Assembly (NCBI GenBank): GCA_965153455.1
Contig: OZ234497.1
Span: 11,904,001 to 11,968,000, forward strand
DNA: 64,000 nt
Origin: Sphagnum compactum
Taxonomy: Eukaryota; Bryophyta; Sphagnopsida; Sphagnales
Direction: 5' to 3'
A model generated the notes under the pieces. The model saw nothing but the letters and a program-made list of their open reading frames with translations, did not search any database and was not told where the DNA came from. The position numbers and the translations under genes were made by a program. Below are positions 26,837-39,513 of the stretch, piece by piece. Every line of letters starts with the position of its first letter. Within the stretch, counting starts at the first letter, position 1.

Positions 26837-29363
26837 CTTCAAGATTTTAATAACATAAAAGAAAAAAATGAATTTCATTATGCTCAGCATGAAATTGTTT
26901 AGGAAATTCAAACTCTAACATACCATTTTTTTTTTCAATTTTTATTTAAATGCTACAAATGAAAACATGAATTTGAAACTCAATAATTTATTCATAAAAT
27001 AATTATAATTTTAAATGATTCAATTTGAAGAGTTAAAAAAAACTTACAATAACATGTTATGAATAAATCTAAAAATCTAAATGCCAACAATCCAAAAATC
27101 TAACAATCCAACAATCTTTTTAAGTTGGATTCAATTCAATATGAATTCAAAAATGTTTTCATTAAATCTTTAACACATTTATTCATTATGTAAAATAGAT
27201 GTCCAAGTTTTGAATAATTACAAGTATTTTCCTCAATATTATTATTTTCACAAATGATAATTCCTTAAAATTGATTTCCCTTTTTTCATACCTTTCATCA
27301 AGTAAGAATTTAAGTTTAATTGACCTTAGTTTACAAAGGTGGTTACAATGAGAGATTAGGAATTTTATTTGGATTTTTTTGTGGTTTGTTCTTTTTTTTT
27401 TCCACCCTCTATTTATGGCCCCTTTTATTGCCATTATCTAGACAACAAGTAAGACATTATAGTAATACTAACTTTACTTAATCCCAACCTACCATCATGG
27501 AGCAATGATAATCTATTAAATTAGTTTTTTTTTCTTACTATTACCGCCCATCTTCAATTATCAAGTTGACTTTGGTTAACCAACATTAACCTCACATCTT
27601 TTTGCTCTCTTTTCACCTTTTACATTTAAAACCCTTCCCATCTTTAATTCATCAAACAATAACCATTACTTGAATTGGAAACTTACATATGTTAAAATAA
27701 CTTCTATTATCCATTTATTAGTATCATAATGCCACATTTAAGATTGAGATGTTTAACTCCTTCACATTGACAAATTGTTGGGATTCTTAATGTTCCAATT
27801 AGTTACATGAGGTCCTTCTTAACATTCTTTTAATATTGTTTTATACCATCCTATCATCACCTCCCCCCACCCCCCTTGATTGTAGCATTAACTAGATTTT
27901 AAGTATGCCAAAGAATACACACAACCATGCCACAACTTCCCCATTCAATCTAGTCCCCTCATAACCCTAAAACAACCTTTACTTCTTACAAGTCATTTGA
28001 ACTCCCCTTTTATATTTCCTTTTCACCTTCCCATTTTGAACCCTTTTTTTATCATTATTCACCTCCTCCCTCTAACCTTCAGTGACCTCTTTCATCAAAG
28101 ATAGTCTTTGAGTAGTCGCCACCAACTCCCTTGCCTCCCATTCATGCTTCCACCTCCTTTTCTCATGTATCTTTCCTTGAGTTCACCTTGAAGGTCTCAA
28201 TTTTCATGAATGAGTAGACACCTCCAATTTGTTTTTTGGTGATGTACCTAGTTTGCCTTAAGTTGTCCCCAAGTTTTCACATCGTGCTCCTATTTCCACC
28301 TAAAACTCATGAGTATTTCAATGTCTTCACATCCAAACGAGAAGTCAACAAGAAAAGTTGACCAATAAACCCCAAACTATTATAACGACCTAATTCCTTA
28401 ATTTATACCTAAGAAGAATTTCTAGGAGTTGATATTCTCCAACTATCCCTTTTACCCAATAAGTCAACCAATCCAAGACAAAATAAAATGACCTTATCCT
28501 TTCTAGGTTAATCAACCCACTTTCTCCCATCCTATCTAGGCCACCATTCCTTAGAATCTAAGGTAATTTGGACTTTGCCCTAACCCTTTTAAATCATGAT
28601 TTCCTTTCCCTCCCCAAAATTCCTATCCTCTTTAACCTATTCCTTATCTCACTTAAACCACTCTCCCCACCTGTAACAATTCCACAAAATGGGTCATTTT
28701 CTTAACAAAATTGGGCTAGGCTAATTTCTACCCAATAAACACCTCATAAATAAGTGATTTGCATAAACAAGACAAGGCAAGACAAGATTAGTGACAATGA
28801 AATCAAATTTGTGTCAGGAATTTACTTGGATTCATCACATTTACATGACCCAAAGTTGAAAGCAAGCCACCACCTTCTTTCCTACAATATTATATTCTAA
28901 ACCTTGTTTTGAAATGACTTTTTGTTCCCCAAAGGAGTTTTGAAATTCCTAAATTTTGAGTCTCACAAGTTTGTGAGCTCTTAACTTTTTCATGTGGGCC
29001 TTCAACAAGATCTTTCCAAGATTATGTTACATGCTTTCATCAAAGGTCATTTGACTTTATTTCTTGTGTTTTATTAGGTTGGAGTCAAATTGTTGATTTG
29101 GTTTTTGGCCATTTTCTTGACCATAATTCCTTGCTTTTAATTTCCAAATGAAAAATGCGAGTTCACTTTCCAAATCTAAACTCAAAAAACTTTCCAATGA
29201 TACAAATAACTTTTGGATTACACAAGGTTTACCTTTTCCATTTTTGTCCCAAAGTTTTAGAACATTTCAAAACTCTCAACTTCCAAAGTGAAAATTCATC
29301 CCAATTTTTTTAAAAAAAGTTTCTTTTTCACTTTCTCAATATTTTAAGTCTGTTTATTGCCAT

Positions 29364-29494
29364 AACTTGTTTTCAAACCATTTCTTCTTTGCCTTGCCCT
29401 AGCTTGAGTCACAAGATTTTAAGTTTTTTTTCTTGCATGAACTTGTTTTCAGCCCATTTTTTCTTTGCCTTGCCCTACCTTGAGTCACAAGACA
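29364..29494. repeat. Tandem duplication, 76-base period
   Basis: AACTTGTTTTCA..CCATTT is at 29364 and again at 29440. Each copy runs through TTCTTTGCCTTGCCCTA and CTTGAGTCACAAGA. The second copy differs by only a few substitutions. Confidence 0.85.
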
Positions 29495-29967
29495 TAACAA
29501 ACAAACCTATGTTGTACGATTTTGCACATGATCGCGTTAAGACACAAGAAAACAAGCTCAAAAATGTGTCAAACAAACCTCATTGAGAAGAGATATTTAA
29601 CATCTGTCTTTCACCCACGTTGAGGCCATCACTTTTGTCCTATGTTTAGGCACATTGTCACATGCTACCTAACTATAATAATTGTGACTATTGTACCAGC
29701 CATTCACAGTCCATATTGTAACACATACAAGGACCATGTACCTAACAATAATTTCAAGTTCATACACTAGTGAACTTTAAAAAAAAAAAAAAAAAAACAG
29801 AAGAAATTTGGATTGACTTAGAAAAGTATAGTTGTAGATGCATTCATCTGCCTTTTTTCGTTTACCAAATGCACAAAAAATTATTTGCCCTTTGACCTTT
29901 CCTCACACACAGTACAAAAAGCCTGTCACCATATTAAATTGCTTGATGACCATACCTGCAACAACAA

Positions 29968-29997
29968 TATTATTAAAATAATAATAATAATAATAAC
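29968..29997. repeat. (AAT)n microsatellite
   Basis: Run of about ten ATA/AAT trinucleotides about 850 bases upstream of the Smr gene start codon. A poly-A run of about 20 lies nearby at 29778. Confidence 0.85.
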
Positions 29998-30210
29998 TGA
30001 GCTACGGAACTGGAATCTAACAGAAAGCTGTTTCCTGACGGGGCCCCCCACTACCGTCCATCCCTCATGCTGCTGCACTGGTGGATGTGGTTCACTCTGG
30101 GCCCATCTTGCTCACTGCTGCCTTTTATTAAAAGCAATTAATTATTGACGAAGTGATTCGCCAAAATTTGTCGAAAATGAAGTGATTTTGAGAGTTTTCA
30201 ATCACCAGAA

Positions 30211-30241
30211 GTGAGGGGGGTGGGGGAGGGAGGGAGGGGGA
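30211..30241 (+). promoter_or_regulatory. G-run cluster, possible G-quadruplex, upstream of the Smr gene
   Basis: At least five runs of three or more Gs in 31 bases (GAGGGGGGTGGGGGAGGGAG and onward), about 600 bases before the start codon. It satisfies the simple G3+N1-7 quadruplex pattern. A regulatory role is only inferred from position. Confidence 0.45.
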
Positions 30242-30541
30242 AAGAAAAATGGTCAAAGAAAGATTTCAATATTTTGATTTTTCGGACTTCTAGTTGAATA
30301 AAAGATGTGTGGAAAAAGATTTTTATATATGGTTTTTTTGGGTGTAGCGAAAAAGGTAAGAAGGATGAGTAAAAGATTGGTACTGGGTTTTATCGGTAGC
30401 CAAATTTGACTAAATCTAACTAGGGAGGGATGATCGCCACATAGTTTTCTACATCCTTCCTTCCTATGAATGATCGCCATTTTGAGAACAAACAAAACAT
30501 TCATTAAAAAAACAACACTGGGGACGACTGGACTGATCATC

Positions 30542-30846
30542 AAACCCTAGGCTGACACAATCGCCCTGTCCGTCCTTTCCGCGTCTGTCTCTCGCACGCG
30601 TTTTCCCACAAGACTAAAGGAACCGGAGAACGATGCCTTTCTCTTCCCTTCTCTTCTCTTGTGCCGTTGTGAAGAGTGTTTGCTAGGTTTTCAAGCTGCA
30701 GTCAGTAGTGTGTTGGCCGTCGTGATTTGAACTCCTTTTCTTCCAGTGATGCTGATGTCCTCCTCTGCTCTTTGTCGCTGGAGATTTCGTCGTCTCGGAA
30801 AATCTGTGGATCAACTTCCGGCCGTAGTGATTTGAGCGTGAATTGA
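30542..30846 (+). promoter_or_regulatory. Probable promoter / 5' UTR of the Smr gene
   Basis: The composition shifts here from AT-rich repeat DNA to mixed sequence with CG dinucleotides (CCTGTCCGTCC, CGCGTCTGTC, CGCACGCG). A CT-rich patch at about 30639-30660 is typical of plant transcription start regions and leaders. No convincing TATA box is visible, and the transcription start is not resolved. Confidence 0.5.
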
Positions 30847-33800
30847 ATGTTAGCTTATACTACTTCAATGAGGACTTTCCCTGGGATGATGGAGCAGCAG
30901 ACGTTCCAGCAAGGGTATGCGGTGGTGTCCAAGCAGCAGAAGACGAGCTGTGAGCCATCATCGGTGGTGCAGCAAATCGTGGAAGCAGATGCGGAAGAGA
31001 GGACGTTGAAGGAGCTTCTGGCGGCGTTTCCGGGGTTGTCTTTGGAGGTAATTGCTGCGGCTTATACCGATGCTGATTGTGATGTGAACGTCGCGGCTGA
31101 AATCCTCGCCACCAGGGAGGAGGAGCATGATCATCATCAGCAGCAGCATGTCACGGAATCCCCTCCCCTCTTTCAAAACCTACGCGTGAAGAAGAAGCCT
31201 GCTGCAGAGGAGACCGGGTGTGAAGATCTGTTGGTGCAGAAGTATGGTAGCGGAGTAGGGAATTTTAGAGGAGGAGTGACTGACATAATTCGGCAGCAGC
31301 CGGATCGTGTCGTCGGGTATCACATCAGCAGGACTCCCGGTTTGGAATCTCCTCGAGGAAAGATTAGCTCGAGCAACAACAACACATTTGACCAGTATTA
31401 TTCCAGTGTTGTCCCTCACCAGAAATCAGTAGGTATTGGCGGCAAAAAATCATCGCCTCCTAGCTCCTCTGGAATTGAGTCAAGCTCTGCTTCCTTGCCA
31501 AACTTGAAACTGCCTCCGACAAATGTCTCCGACAACAAGATCATCAATCCAGGGTTTTATGATGATGACGATGCTAGTCACACCAACAAAATCTCAAATA
31601 GGTCGGCCGGTACTGGTCGCAGGTATGATGATGATGATGATGATGATGAGGATGGCCGCCCCAGTGTTAAGGAATTCAATGAAGTCAGTGGCAATGAAAC
31701 TTTGCTGCACTTGAAGAAGAGTAAGAAGAAGAAAGGAGATGGTACCAATGTTACAGAGTTATTAGAGCCAAAAGATGCTGTGCAGCGCAGAGCAGCGGCA
31801 GAGTTTTTGCATTCAATGCTTGGAGAAGGGTTTCGTCTTGGCATTGATGTTGTAAATGACACTATGGGTATGTAATGCCACAATTCTCTCTTTGTTTTTG
31901 TTATTCGATGTTTCCACTCCTGCACTGAAAACAATAATGCACATCTTAATATACCCTTGATGGTCCAAAAGCAAGGACTGTTGCCATTTTATTCAACCCA
32001 GCAGATCAAAACAAAGGCTCTCAACACATTCCCATGTCTTGGAGGTTGAGAGGGTCTTTCCCACCTGGTCTCCTGTAGTTCTGAACATTTGGCCCTGGAT
32101 AGACCCAGGGATCATGTCTTTGTGCATAGTCTCCCTCAAGGTAGCAAATCATCACAGTAAATCCTTCTCCTCATATCTGGTCATAGTGGCCTCAACTGTC
32201 TATTTTTACAAGATATCTCTTTAAGATTACTCTAGGTTGACCTAGATTTGGGACAGAGTTGATGTGATGTTTCAATCAGCATTTTCTGCTCAGTTCTGAT
32301 TAGTTTGTTGTGGCTTGACTGTCATAATTCTTGGCTGGGCCCACGGTTTGGGAGCATGGCTCCATTCAAGGATAGCTGCCCTTTTGAACTCCCGAGTAGA
32401 GGGTGTTCCTAACTTTAACCAAGCAAGCATTATTGTAGAGTACTCAAATTCTAGTGAGATTGTTCACATTGAGCTGTGTCAGTGAAGGTCAGCTCCATAG
32501 TTTTTCATGTGAATAATTATCCCTATATATGAGACTTTATCACACTGTGGGTGCTGTCTGACATTTCACATTCCAAAACTTTGAAAGTTAATGTCTTTCA
32601 TTTTCACTGGAACGATTGGTCAGCTTCTTGTAAAGTAAACAATGAGTAATTCAAGTTGAAGCAGAGTATCCAGTTTTTGGGTTGTGGTGTTCATTTCAGC
32701 AGACATATTATGGGTTTGGTCAACAGAAACAACTGTAGAAGTCAGCTGAATTCTTCCCTGATGCAAAGACTTGCCAAACCATGCTCTGCTGTTTTGAATT
32801 CCCAACTTGGTGGAGGTGGTATGAAATGCATATACTAGAGCAGTTCAATTAACCCAACTACGTGTCTGTTTTCACAGGTTATTTTCAAGGTGATACACAA
32901 AAGGTATGTGGTTTCCTGTTTTCTTTCCTGTTTTGCTTCTTCTTTCAGCAGCTCAATAGGAAGCTTCGTAGAGTCTCAAGTGCTTGCAAGTGGTCTTTGT
33001 TTTCTATGTTCATGCTTTGTTGTGACTACTATGGTTGCTCTTCCTGGTTTTCTTGTTGTAGTCTTAAATATGTTATTGTGGTGACCTCTTCTCCATCATA
33101 TCTTCTCTTTTTCAAAGGTTAAAACAGCTTTTGACTGACCATTTATTACTTGAGATGTATTAGTTGTCTATCCATCAAGAGTTGCACATTATCATTGTGT
33201 TTTCATATATAGTGGCTGTGATTTCCATGGATACTGTTGGCAGCCAATCACTGCTAAGCAAGAGTTTGTTCAATGCCTTAAGGTGGAGAGTAACTATGGA
33301 AGTCATTCTTGTCATGCTAGCATCAAGAGTATTGTTGTGGAGTTTTGTGTGCAATCTCATAGATATGTGGAGCCACTATGGAACCTGCAATCTTGCATCC
33401 ATTTTATCCTGTGTTCTCTTTTACATATGTGTCTATTTTGTGTGTCATCCCTTTTCACTTTGTGTTCCAAGAAAGTCTCAGCTAACCCATTTAAAGATGA
33501 TTTAGTTGCCACCCTTTGGTATCTTTTTGGTGTTCCCACCTTGGTAAATTTCAAAAAAAATTCAAGGCTTCTTCATCCTGGTGGGGAGCTTATCCAGTGC
33601 CCACTTTTTCCTCAGGAGATCATGCTCATAAATTTTGCATGCTGTTTATTTCTCCTCTTACTCTTGCCTCACTAACAACCTCCACTCACTGCCAGGAACT
33701 GATGATGTCAGTGGGGATGTTATGACAGCCAGTCAATACCATACATGTTGCTGTCAAAGGTCATGGAGCACACGTTCCAACTGCTCCTCTTTTTCTGTGT

Positions 33801-36800
33801 CCTTTAGAGTTGGGATCTCATTTTATTGCTGTTCACCATTCTGTTGCTGGATCTCAGATATCTATAACCTTCGTATCAGCTCATCTCTCAATTCTGTTCA
33901 ATTTGACCTTACACTGTGAATATGGGAATTTTTTCAGTATTCCTGAAGATGTTATTCTGGATGCATTCTTTGCCACATGTTTGCAGGCCTGTCATGTAGT
34001 ATACTCCATGCTTACACATATGTCCAGTAACAGTTGTCTTTTCAGCATTTGCTGTAGCTTTGGACAGTTTTCTAGGACCATCATTTTGTGAGGTGTCTTC
34101 AGTAGAAACTGGAATTCCTTTGATTTTTGCTGGAAAGTGTTTTGCTTCCCAATCACCTGCTGTGCTGTTTTCTTCAACTCTGTTAATCTGTTGCCTCCAA
34201 TGAGAGACCAATAGACTTGCAATTTGTTTTCAATCTGCATGCCACATGCATATTGTTTGGAGTCCATTGTTGCATTCTGGTCCTTAGATTACAGGAATGT
34301 CGACTGTTTCAGAATACACCATAATTGTGACAGAATTAACAAATCAATTGAGGGACTCCATGTTTGGGCCATCACAACAAGATTAGTTGCATGTATCATA
34401 GTTTGGGTATTATTGTGGTATATGAATGTATTCGACTTTCTTAATCTACAGATGACATTCTAGGGTAACATGTCTTGGACATGTGCTAGTAGCCAAGCAG
34501 TGTGACCAGGCCCTTTTCCTCAGTTATTGTAGATTTTTTGGATATGCTCCTAGTTGAGCAGTTGCTTAGTTTTTGCTTATGTTGCACTTTTATAACAGAA
34601 AGCGAAAGTTCCCTTCACAGTACGTGAACCTTATTGACCAAGGTGAATTTCAGTGTCCCATTGACCCAGCTGTACAAGAACTCCAAGAACAGAGTTGTTG
34701 AGACAATGACGATTTGTTAATAATTTGGATGCAGAGTCTGGACACATTATTGCAGATAGGATTGTCTTCTTCAGGGCTCAGTTTAACCAGTGAGAACAGC
34801 AAATTATTGTCAGAGTCACCATCACAGTTGGATGGCAAGAAAGCTTTTGTCCCAATTGATCCCTTGCATACATTGATGGAGGCTTTTCCAGATAAAGACC
34901 CTGCACAAGTGGTTATGGCTTTTCAGGTAGTTGCAGTCACTGTTCAATTTTGTTGTATGCTTCAGTGAGGCTTTTGTTGTGAATAGTAACATATTTGATA
35001 TAGTTAAATTTCAAGGTTGTGAGAGTGCTTTACTAAGGTGCTTCTTATCTCCAGAAAGCCATCCTGAGGAATGCAAGCTTGGCAAGGACCCCAGATTCAC
35101 GGAATTGCTCATTTTTTAAACTTGCCATTAGACTTGTAATCCTCTGCAGGTGATATAGGCAGGCATCCAGAGCCTTTGTTGTAGTCATAGAGAAAGATGT
35201 TCTAGGCTGTCAAATTTGACAAGCAGTCTGGTTCATGCATAATTGAATGACGATACTGCTCTGCTTCTTGGGCAGTGAGTAATGTAGTATTCATGGATCT
35301 GTCAGAAATGTTTGTGTCACTTGTGATTTTGGTCTTAAGATGCTAACTCCAAACTTGCTGACATTGGGTTTTCTGCTGGCCTATCTATTAGGAGTATAAC
35401 GGGGATGTGGAGCTGGCTTCAAGCATGCTGTTGAAAGTGGGGAATCTGCCAACTGACAGGTCATTCCAGCAGGAATCTACCACCAATCAGATGCTAGATA
35501 AAGAGCACTCAAGGACAAGGGTGAGTACAGTTACTATGTATCTGTTTGAAGGTCAAACTGTGCCTATAATGTGGTGAGAAAGGATTGTGGAGAAAAGTTG
35601 GAGAGTAGAGAGCCACAAGAGAAGAGAACAAAACTGCCAGAAATTTCTGTCTAAAACTGAGATATTGGCATCAACTATATTTAGGATAGCAGATATTGTT
35701 TATAGGAAGTTAGCAGTGTTGCCTTTCATGAAGAGCTTCACATTGTTAGCAGACTGCAGAGTCTTGTGATTGCAATGAAGACTAAAGGTTTTCATTGCTT
35801 GTTTTTGGAGACTTAGGCAAGTAGAGTTGATTGAGAAAAGAAGTCACAGGGGGTATGAAATCAAGAGCTTTAATGGATTTTGTCATTGCTTTGCAGGCTT
35901 TACTTAATCGACTGAAGATAAACTTCCCAACAGTTGACAACACATCATTGTTTGAAGTATTGCGATCCAACAACTTTTCTTACAGGTATGCTCTGGTCCC
36001 CTATTTCAAACATTTGTTTTGTGATTTGGGGGCATGTACATCCATTGAGTCAGAGGATTTGGCAGAACAGTTTTTGCATAGACAAGACTTATTTGTTGAT
36101 TTCATGTGATGATTGCTAGAGCCTGTTTATTCTTGCTGGCCTCTAGACTGCAGGGCTAAAGAGTTGGACTTTTGAGGAGGTGGTAGGATGTTTTTGTCGG
36201 CAAGATGGATAGAAGGCCTTCATTTTATTTTAGAATCACTGCTCTTAAAACAATCTAGTCGAAAATGAAAACAGACAAGAAAGCTAGATCAGTAAGTGCT
36301 GTGAGTTTTGCTAGTTGCAACTTAATGGAGTATGTGCAGAAGATTAAGACATATTCTCAAATGCTAAGTGGGGAGTCTTTGAAAGGTCACTTTGTTCTGA
36401 AAAGATCATGTTCATAAGCTCTCCATGTCATCTTTCTCCTCTTCCTCTTAACATGTTTGTTTCTTTTGTGAGTTTAGTTTGTTGTGGGTTTCTCATTCTT
36501 CTTGGTTTTTTTGGGGTCATCCTTCTCTCTTATATCTTTTTATTTCTGTTGGACTATCCAGCATCATGGCTGAGTCTTCCCCTTGTTGCTGGTCCTGTGA
36601 AAGACACACAGTACTTCTCCCTGCTTTTATGGTGGGGTCTCCAATTTTATTTTATTCCTTGGAACTCTGAAGATATTATCAAGTGCTAAGTTCTTGGAGT
36701 GTCGCAGGGAAACAGTGCAGACCCTCATGGATGCTGGTCTGACTCCTGTGCATGCGAAGGCAAATCATATGGATACAAGTGCTCCCCCTCAGACTGTACT

Positions 36801-39513
36801 GCAAAATCTGCACAATGATAATGTCAGTGCTCAGATTTCTGCTTGTGCTCAACCCTTACCTGCTGTATGGCGTGATAGAGGACCAGTGAAATCAGCTCAG
36901 AGCGATTGGATGGAATCAGCTAAGAATGTTCCTGATGGTACTGCAACCAAGAAAAATCCTGTGCACCACTTTAAGTCTTATGGTATGATTCAAAGTATGC
37001 CTCTGATGAAACCTTATCAATTTTCTGGTCCTCTTTAAATTGTATCCTCTTTTTTGCCTTAATTGGTTTTTGATGTGTATCCTGATTGATAGTTAACTCC
37101 TACTGGACTCTTGTAATGACATACCAGAAACTGTATGTGACACCAATACATAAGGGTTGAAATTGTGGGATGGGATGTGTTTATCTGTGGTAGGTGAACT
37201 GGATGATTATGATCGCTTACGACGAAGTGCTAATGAGCACTGGCGCACAATGCAGTATTATTTTACTGAGGTATGCTGCCTTCCTCATTCTCTGCAAGAT
37301 CATCACAAACAAAATGATATCTGTTGGGAGTCATGGTAAAGCAATGAGTACTAACTACTTTGAACACTGTGTGAATTTTGTTATGGAATAGCTGCTCAAC
37401 TGTGGAACAATTTTTATAAGTGGGATGAATAACTAATTCCTAATTCTTATTCTTGCTTCGTCAGGCTGCTGCTGCTTACGGACGTGGTGAGCGTTGTCGG
37501 GCTGCTTCTTTATCTGAAAAGGTAGGGGATCCCAGCTCACTATCCCTAACCTTGCTAAACTCTCTCAAGCTCACTGCTGCCTAACCTGGTGAATGGACTG
37601 AGTTCTTATTGTTGCTGTGCACTTGCGATCCTGAGGATGTTTTAGGCATATTCTTGGGTAAATAGGTTGTGGACAGAGTTTACTTGCAGAGAGATTGGGA
37701 GCGTAAGCAGTTCTGGTTACATTTGTTCTTACAGATGTCCTAGTTCTCAATATAGCACTGACACCATTGCGTGACATTCTTCTACCATGGTGGTCCATCT
37801 GGGTGTGGCATTTGCAAAGCAGGTGGGTATTCTGCAACTGTAACATAGTTTTTGTTATGATCCTTTGTCGGAGTAGTATCCTCATTTTTTGTCTTGATAA
37901 CTATGGTCATGTTTCTTAGGCAAGTCTCTGATCATGTGGGTTTTGGTCATTTGGATGTGTATTTGAGTTGGTACAGGGAAAGGAGTACAAGCAGCTGGCT
38001 CGAGAAGCAAGTGAAAGAGCTAGCTATCGCATCTTTGATTCCAAGTACGTGCGGTCATGTTTTGGATGTCATTGTGAGGTAGTGGTAGGGGCTTGGCTCA
38101 TTATGTGGGTCCTCCCCTCTTTGTGTGGGGCTTTTCTAAATGTATTGAGTTCATTTGCTATCTGGTCATCTCTGCCTACTGAAGGTTCTTTATTGATCAA
38201 CATTTCAAAACTCTTTTAGTGGTCAGATCTGCTTACTGAGGGTTCTTCATTGATGAACTGATCAAAACTCTGTTGGTGGTCAGCTTTTCTGAGATTTTGT
38301 GTTTTGCCAGGAACAAAGATATAGAGAATAACATCACGATTGATTTGCATGCCCAACATGTGAGGGAAGCCATTCAAGTGCTGAAGCTTCACCTTCAAAC
38401 TCTATCATCTGTCCCATGTAAGTTCTATGTGATATCATTTTGAAGCTGAATTTGTTGTCACAGCCATGCTAGATGTTCTTTTGCATGTGTGCAATATTGT
38501 TCAAGTGAGTTGACACCAATATACACCACTGAGTCAGCACTCAGCATGCAATATCTTGAATGATAGCTGATGTCATCACTGAGTCTTCCCATTGCTTCCA
38601 GAAATACAACAGAAACTCAGGATCCAGGTTATGTATCATGCTTGCCCAATTTTTTGGGGGGACTATTGTATACATATCTACATGCACTGTAAGGAGCCAA
38701 TGAAGGCAGTAAGTAGTCATGAGAGCTGTGGTTACTGCTATTTGTGATGAAGGTGAAGGTCTGACACTTTGTGAGCGACACTCACAAGGTTATGACTGAA
38801 CTCAGTGTCATGTTAACTTCAAACTGTTGTTGTGGGTATTTCTCTGCAATCTCATAGATATGTGGCATACATGTGATACCAAAATTTGGGCAATTTTGTG
38901 TACAATGGCAAGCTCTGGGCTGCTGCTGCCCATACAGAATGTGCATTTGGATTCATGGTGCAGGGCCACAGCTTCTTTGGCACCTTTTCATTCTAACATG
39001 ACTTCACCTGAAAATGTTGGATGTGCTGTACAGCGGTGCATACTCTGACTGTCATCACTGGACATGGTTCTCATAGTAGCAATGGACGAGCAAAAATCAA
39101 GCCAGCTGTATGTTTCCTGACACTGCTTATCTAGAATGCATTCATGCAGCAGGGTACAGATTGACATTGACTCATGTTGTACGACTTAGGAGGCCAACAG
39201 TATGTTTCTAAACCATCCATGAACAGGCCCAACACTGGGGTGGTTTTAATTGTGGGGATTGCAATTGATTGGTATTATTTTGCAGAGTGTACACATTCTG
39301 TTGTGGGGATGATCAAGATTCATACTGGCATCCATTTGACAACTGATGCCTGTTCATTGTTATGAGCTGCAGGTTATTAGGTTTCTACTCAAGAGGGAGA
39401 TACCATGGAGAGAAGGGAACATAGGCTGCCTTATCATCAAAATGAAAGATGTTTGGAACAAGGATCTGGATCCAATAGACCCTGACAGTCCAACTGAGTA
39501 TGAAAATAAATAG
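30847..39513 (+). CDS. CUE/UBA-like, DUF1771 and Smr domain protein (Cue2/N4BP2-like endonuclease)
   Basis: Predicted 751 residues from 12 exons: 30847-31867, 32878-32903, 34735-34926, 35392-35520, 35897-35985, 36708-36982, 37194-37270, 37465-37521, 37977-38044, 38311-38417, 39034-39107, 39373-39513. All introns are GT..AG with matching phases. A CUE helix bundle lies at about 53-89 (KELLAAFPGLSLEVIAAAY). Further UBA/CUE-like units lie at about 310-357, 383-430 (TLMEAFPDKDPAQVVMAF) and 457-500. DUF1771 is about 579-645 (YDRLRRSANEHW, FTEAAAAYGRGE). Smr is about 650-740 (ITIDLHAQHVREAI, VITGHGSHSSNG). An Asp tract lies near 260. Yeast Cue2 and animal N4BP2/NONU-1 share CUE plus C-terminal Smr and cleave mRNA at collided ribosomes; this function is inferred. 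One oddity is LHA where most Smr domains have LHG. A tandem duplication overlaps the stop codon. AATAAA occurs at 39616 and 39873. Confidence 0.93.
31622..31655 (+). repeat. (GAT)n run coding for an Asp tract
   Basis: Consecutive GAT codons in exon 1 of the Smr gene encode seven aspartates plus DED-type residues between the CUE domain and the middle domains. Such trinucleotide runs vary in length between individuals. A lysine-rich patch (KKSKKKKG) follows about 30 residues later. Confidence 0.85.
33331..33372 (+). repeat. Dispersed repeat fragment R1 in Smr intron 2
   Basis: TTGTTGTGGAGTTTTGTGTG followed by CAATCTCATAGATATGTGG. It matches 38827-38864 (same strand) and the reverse complement of 61341-61377 in an RPL32 intron. 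This is a short shared piece of a presumed transposable element. Confidence 0.6.
33590..33870. repeat. Dispersed repeat R2 in Smr intron 2
   Basis: Shares order and wording with 55230-55570 in RLP4 intron 3. Both have ACATGTTGCTGT..AAGGTCA..GA, then CTCTTTTTCTGTGTC/TCTGTGTTTTTTAG before GTTGGG..TC, then GATCT..AA..TATCTATAACCT or its equivalent. 36395-36620 in Smr intron 5 shows a partial relation (CATGTTCATAAGCT, TCTTTCTCCTCTT). It is probably an old transposable element. Confidence 0.5.
38570..38810. repeat. Dispersed repeat R3 in Smr intron 10
   Basis: Contains GCTTCCAGAAATACAACAGA, CTCAGGATCCAG, TTGCCCAATTTTTTGG, TGTGATGAAGGTGAAGGTC, and GTGAGCGACACTCACAAGGTTATGACTG. The same words in the same order occur at 55695-55945, and a shorter version at 56275-56420, both in RLP4 intron 3. 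Confidence 0.6.

Larger units (their letters stand above)
19653..30540. other. AT-rich intergenic region, no gene recognised
   Basis: About 10.9 kb between the dynein stop codon and the Smr gene promoter. On both strands I find only short open frames without recognisable protein motifs. The base composition and word usage (many CCAT, TTTG, ATTT runs) match the dynein introns. From about 27.5 to 29.4 kb the plus strand is strikingly pyrimidine-rich. Repeats and tRNA-like relics are listed separately. Confidence 0.6.

Noticed and set aside
33909-34267. Minus-strand open frames of ~90-100 codons in Smr intron 2
   Set aside because: No recognisable motifs, overlapping each other in different frames, inside an intron; chance open frames in the less AT-rich DNA.
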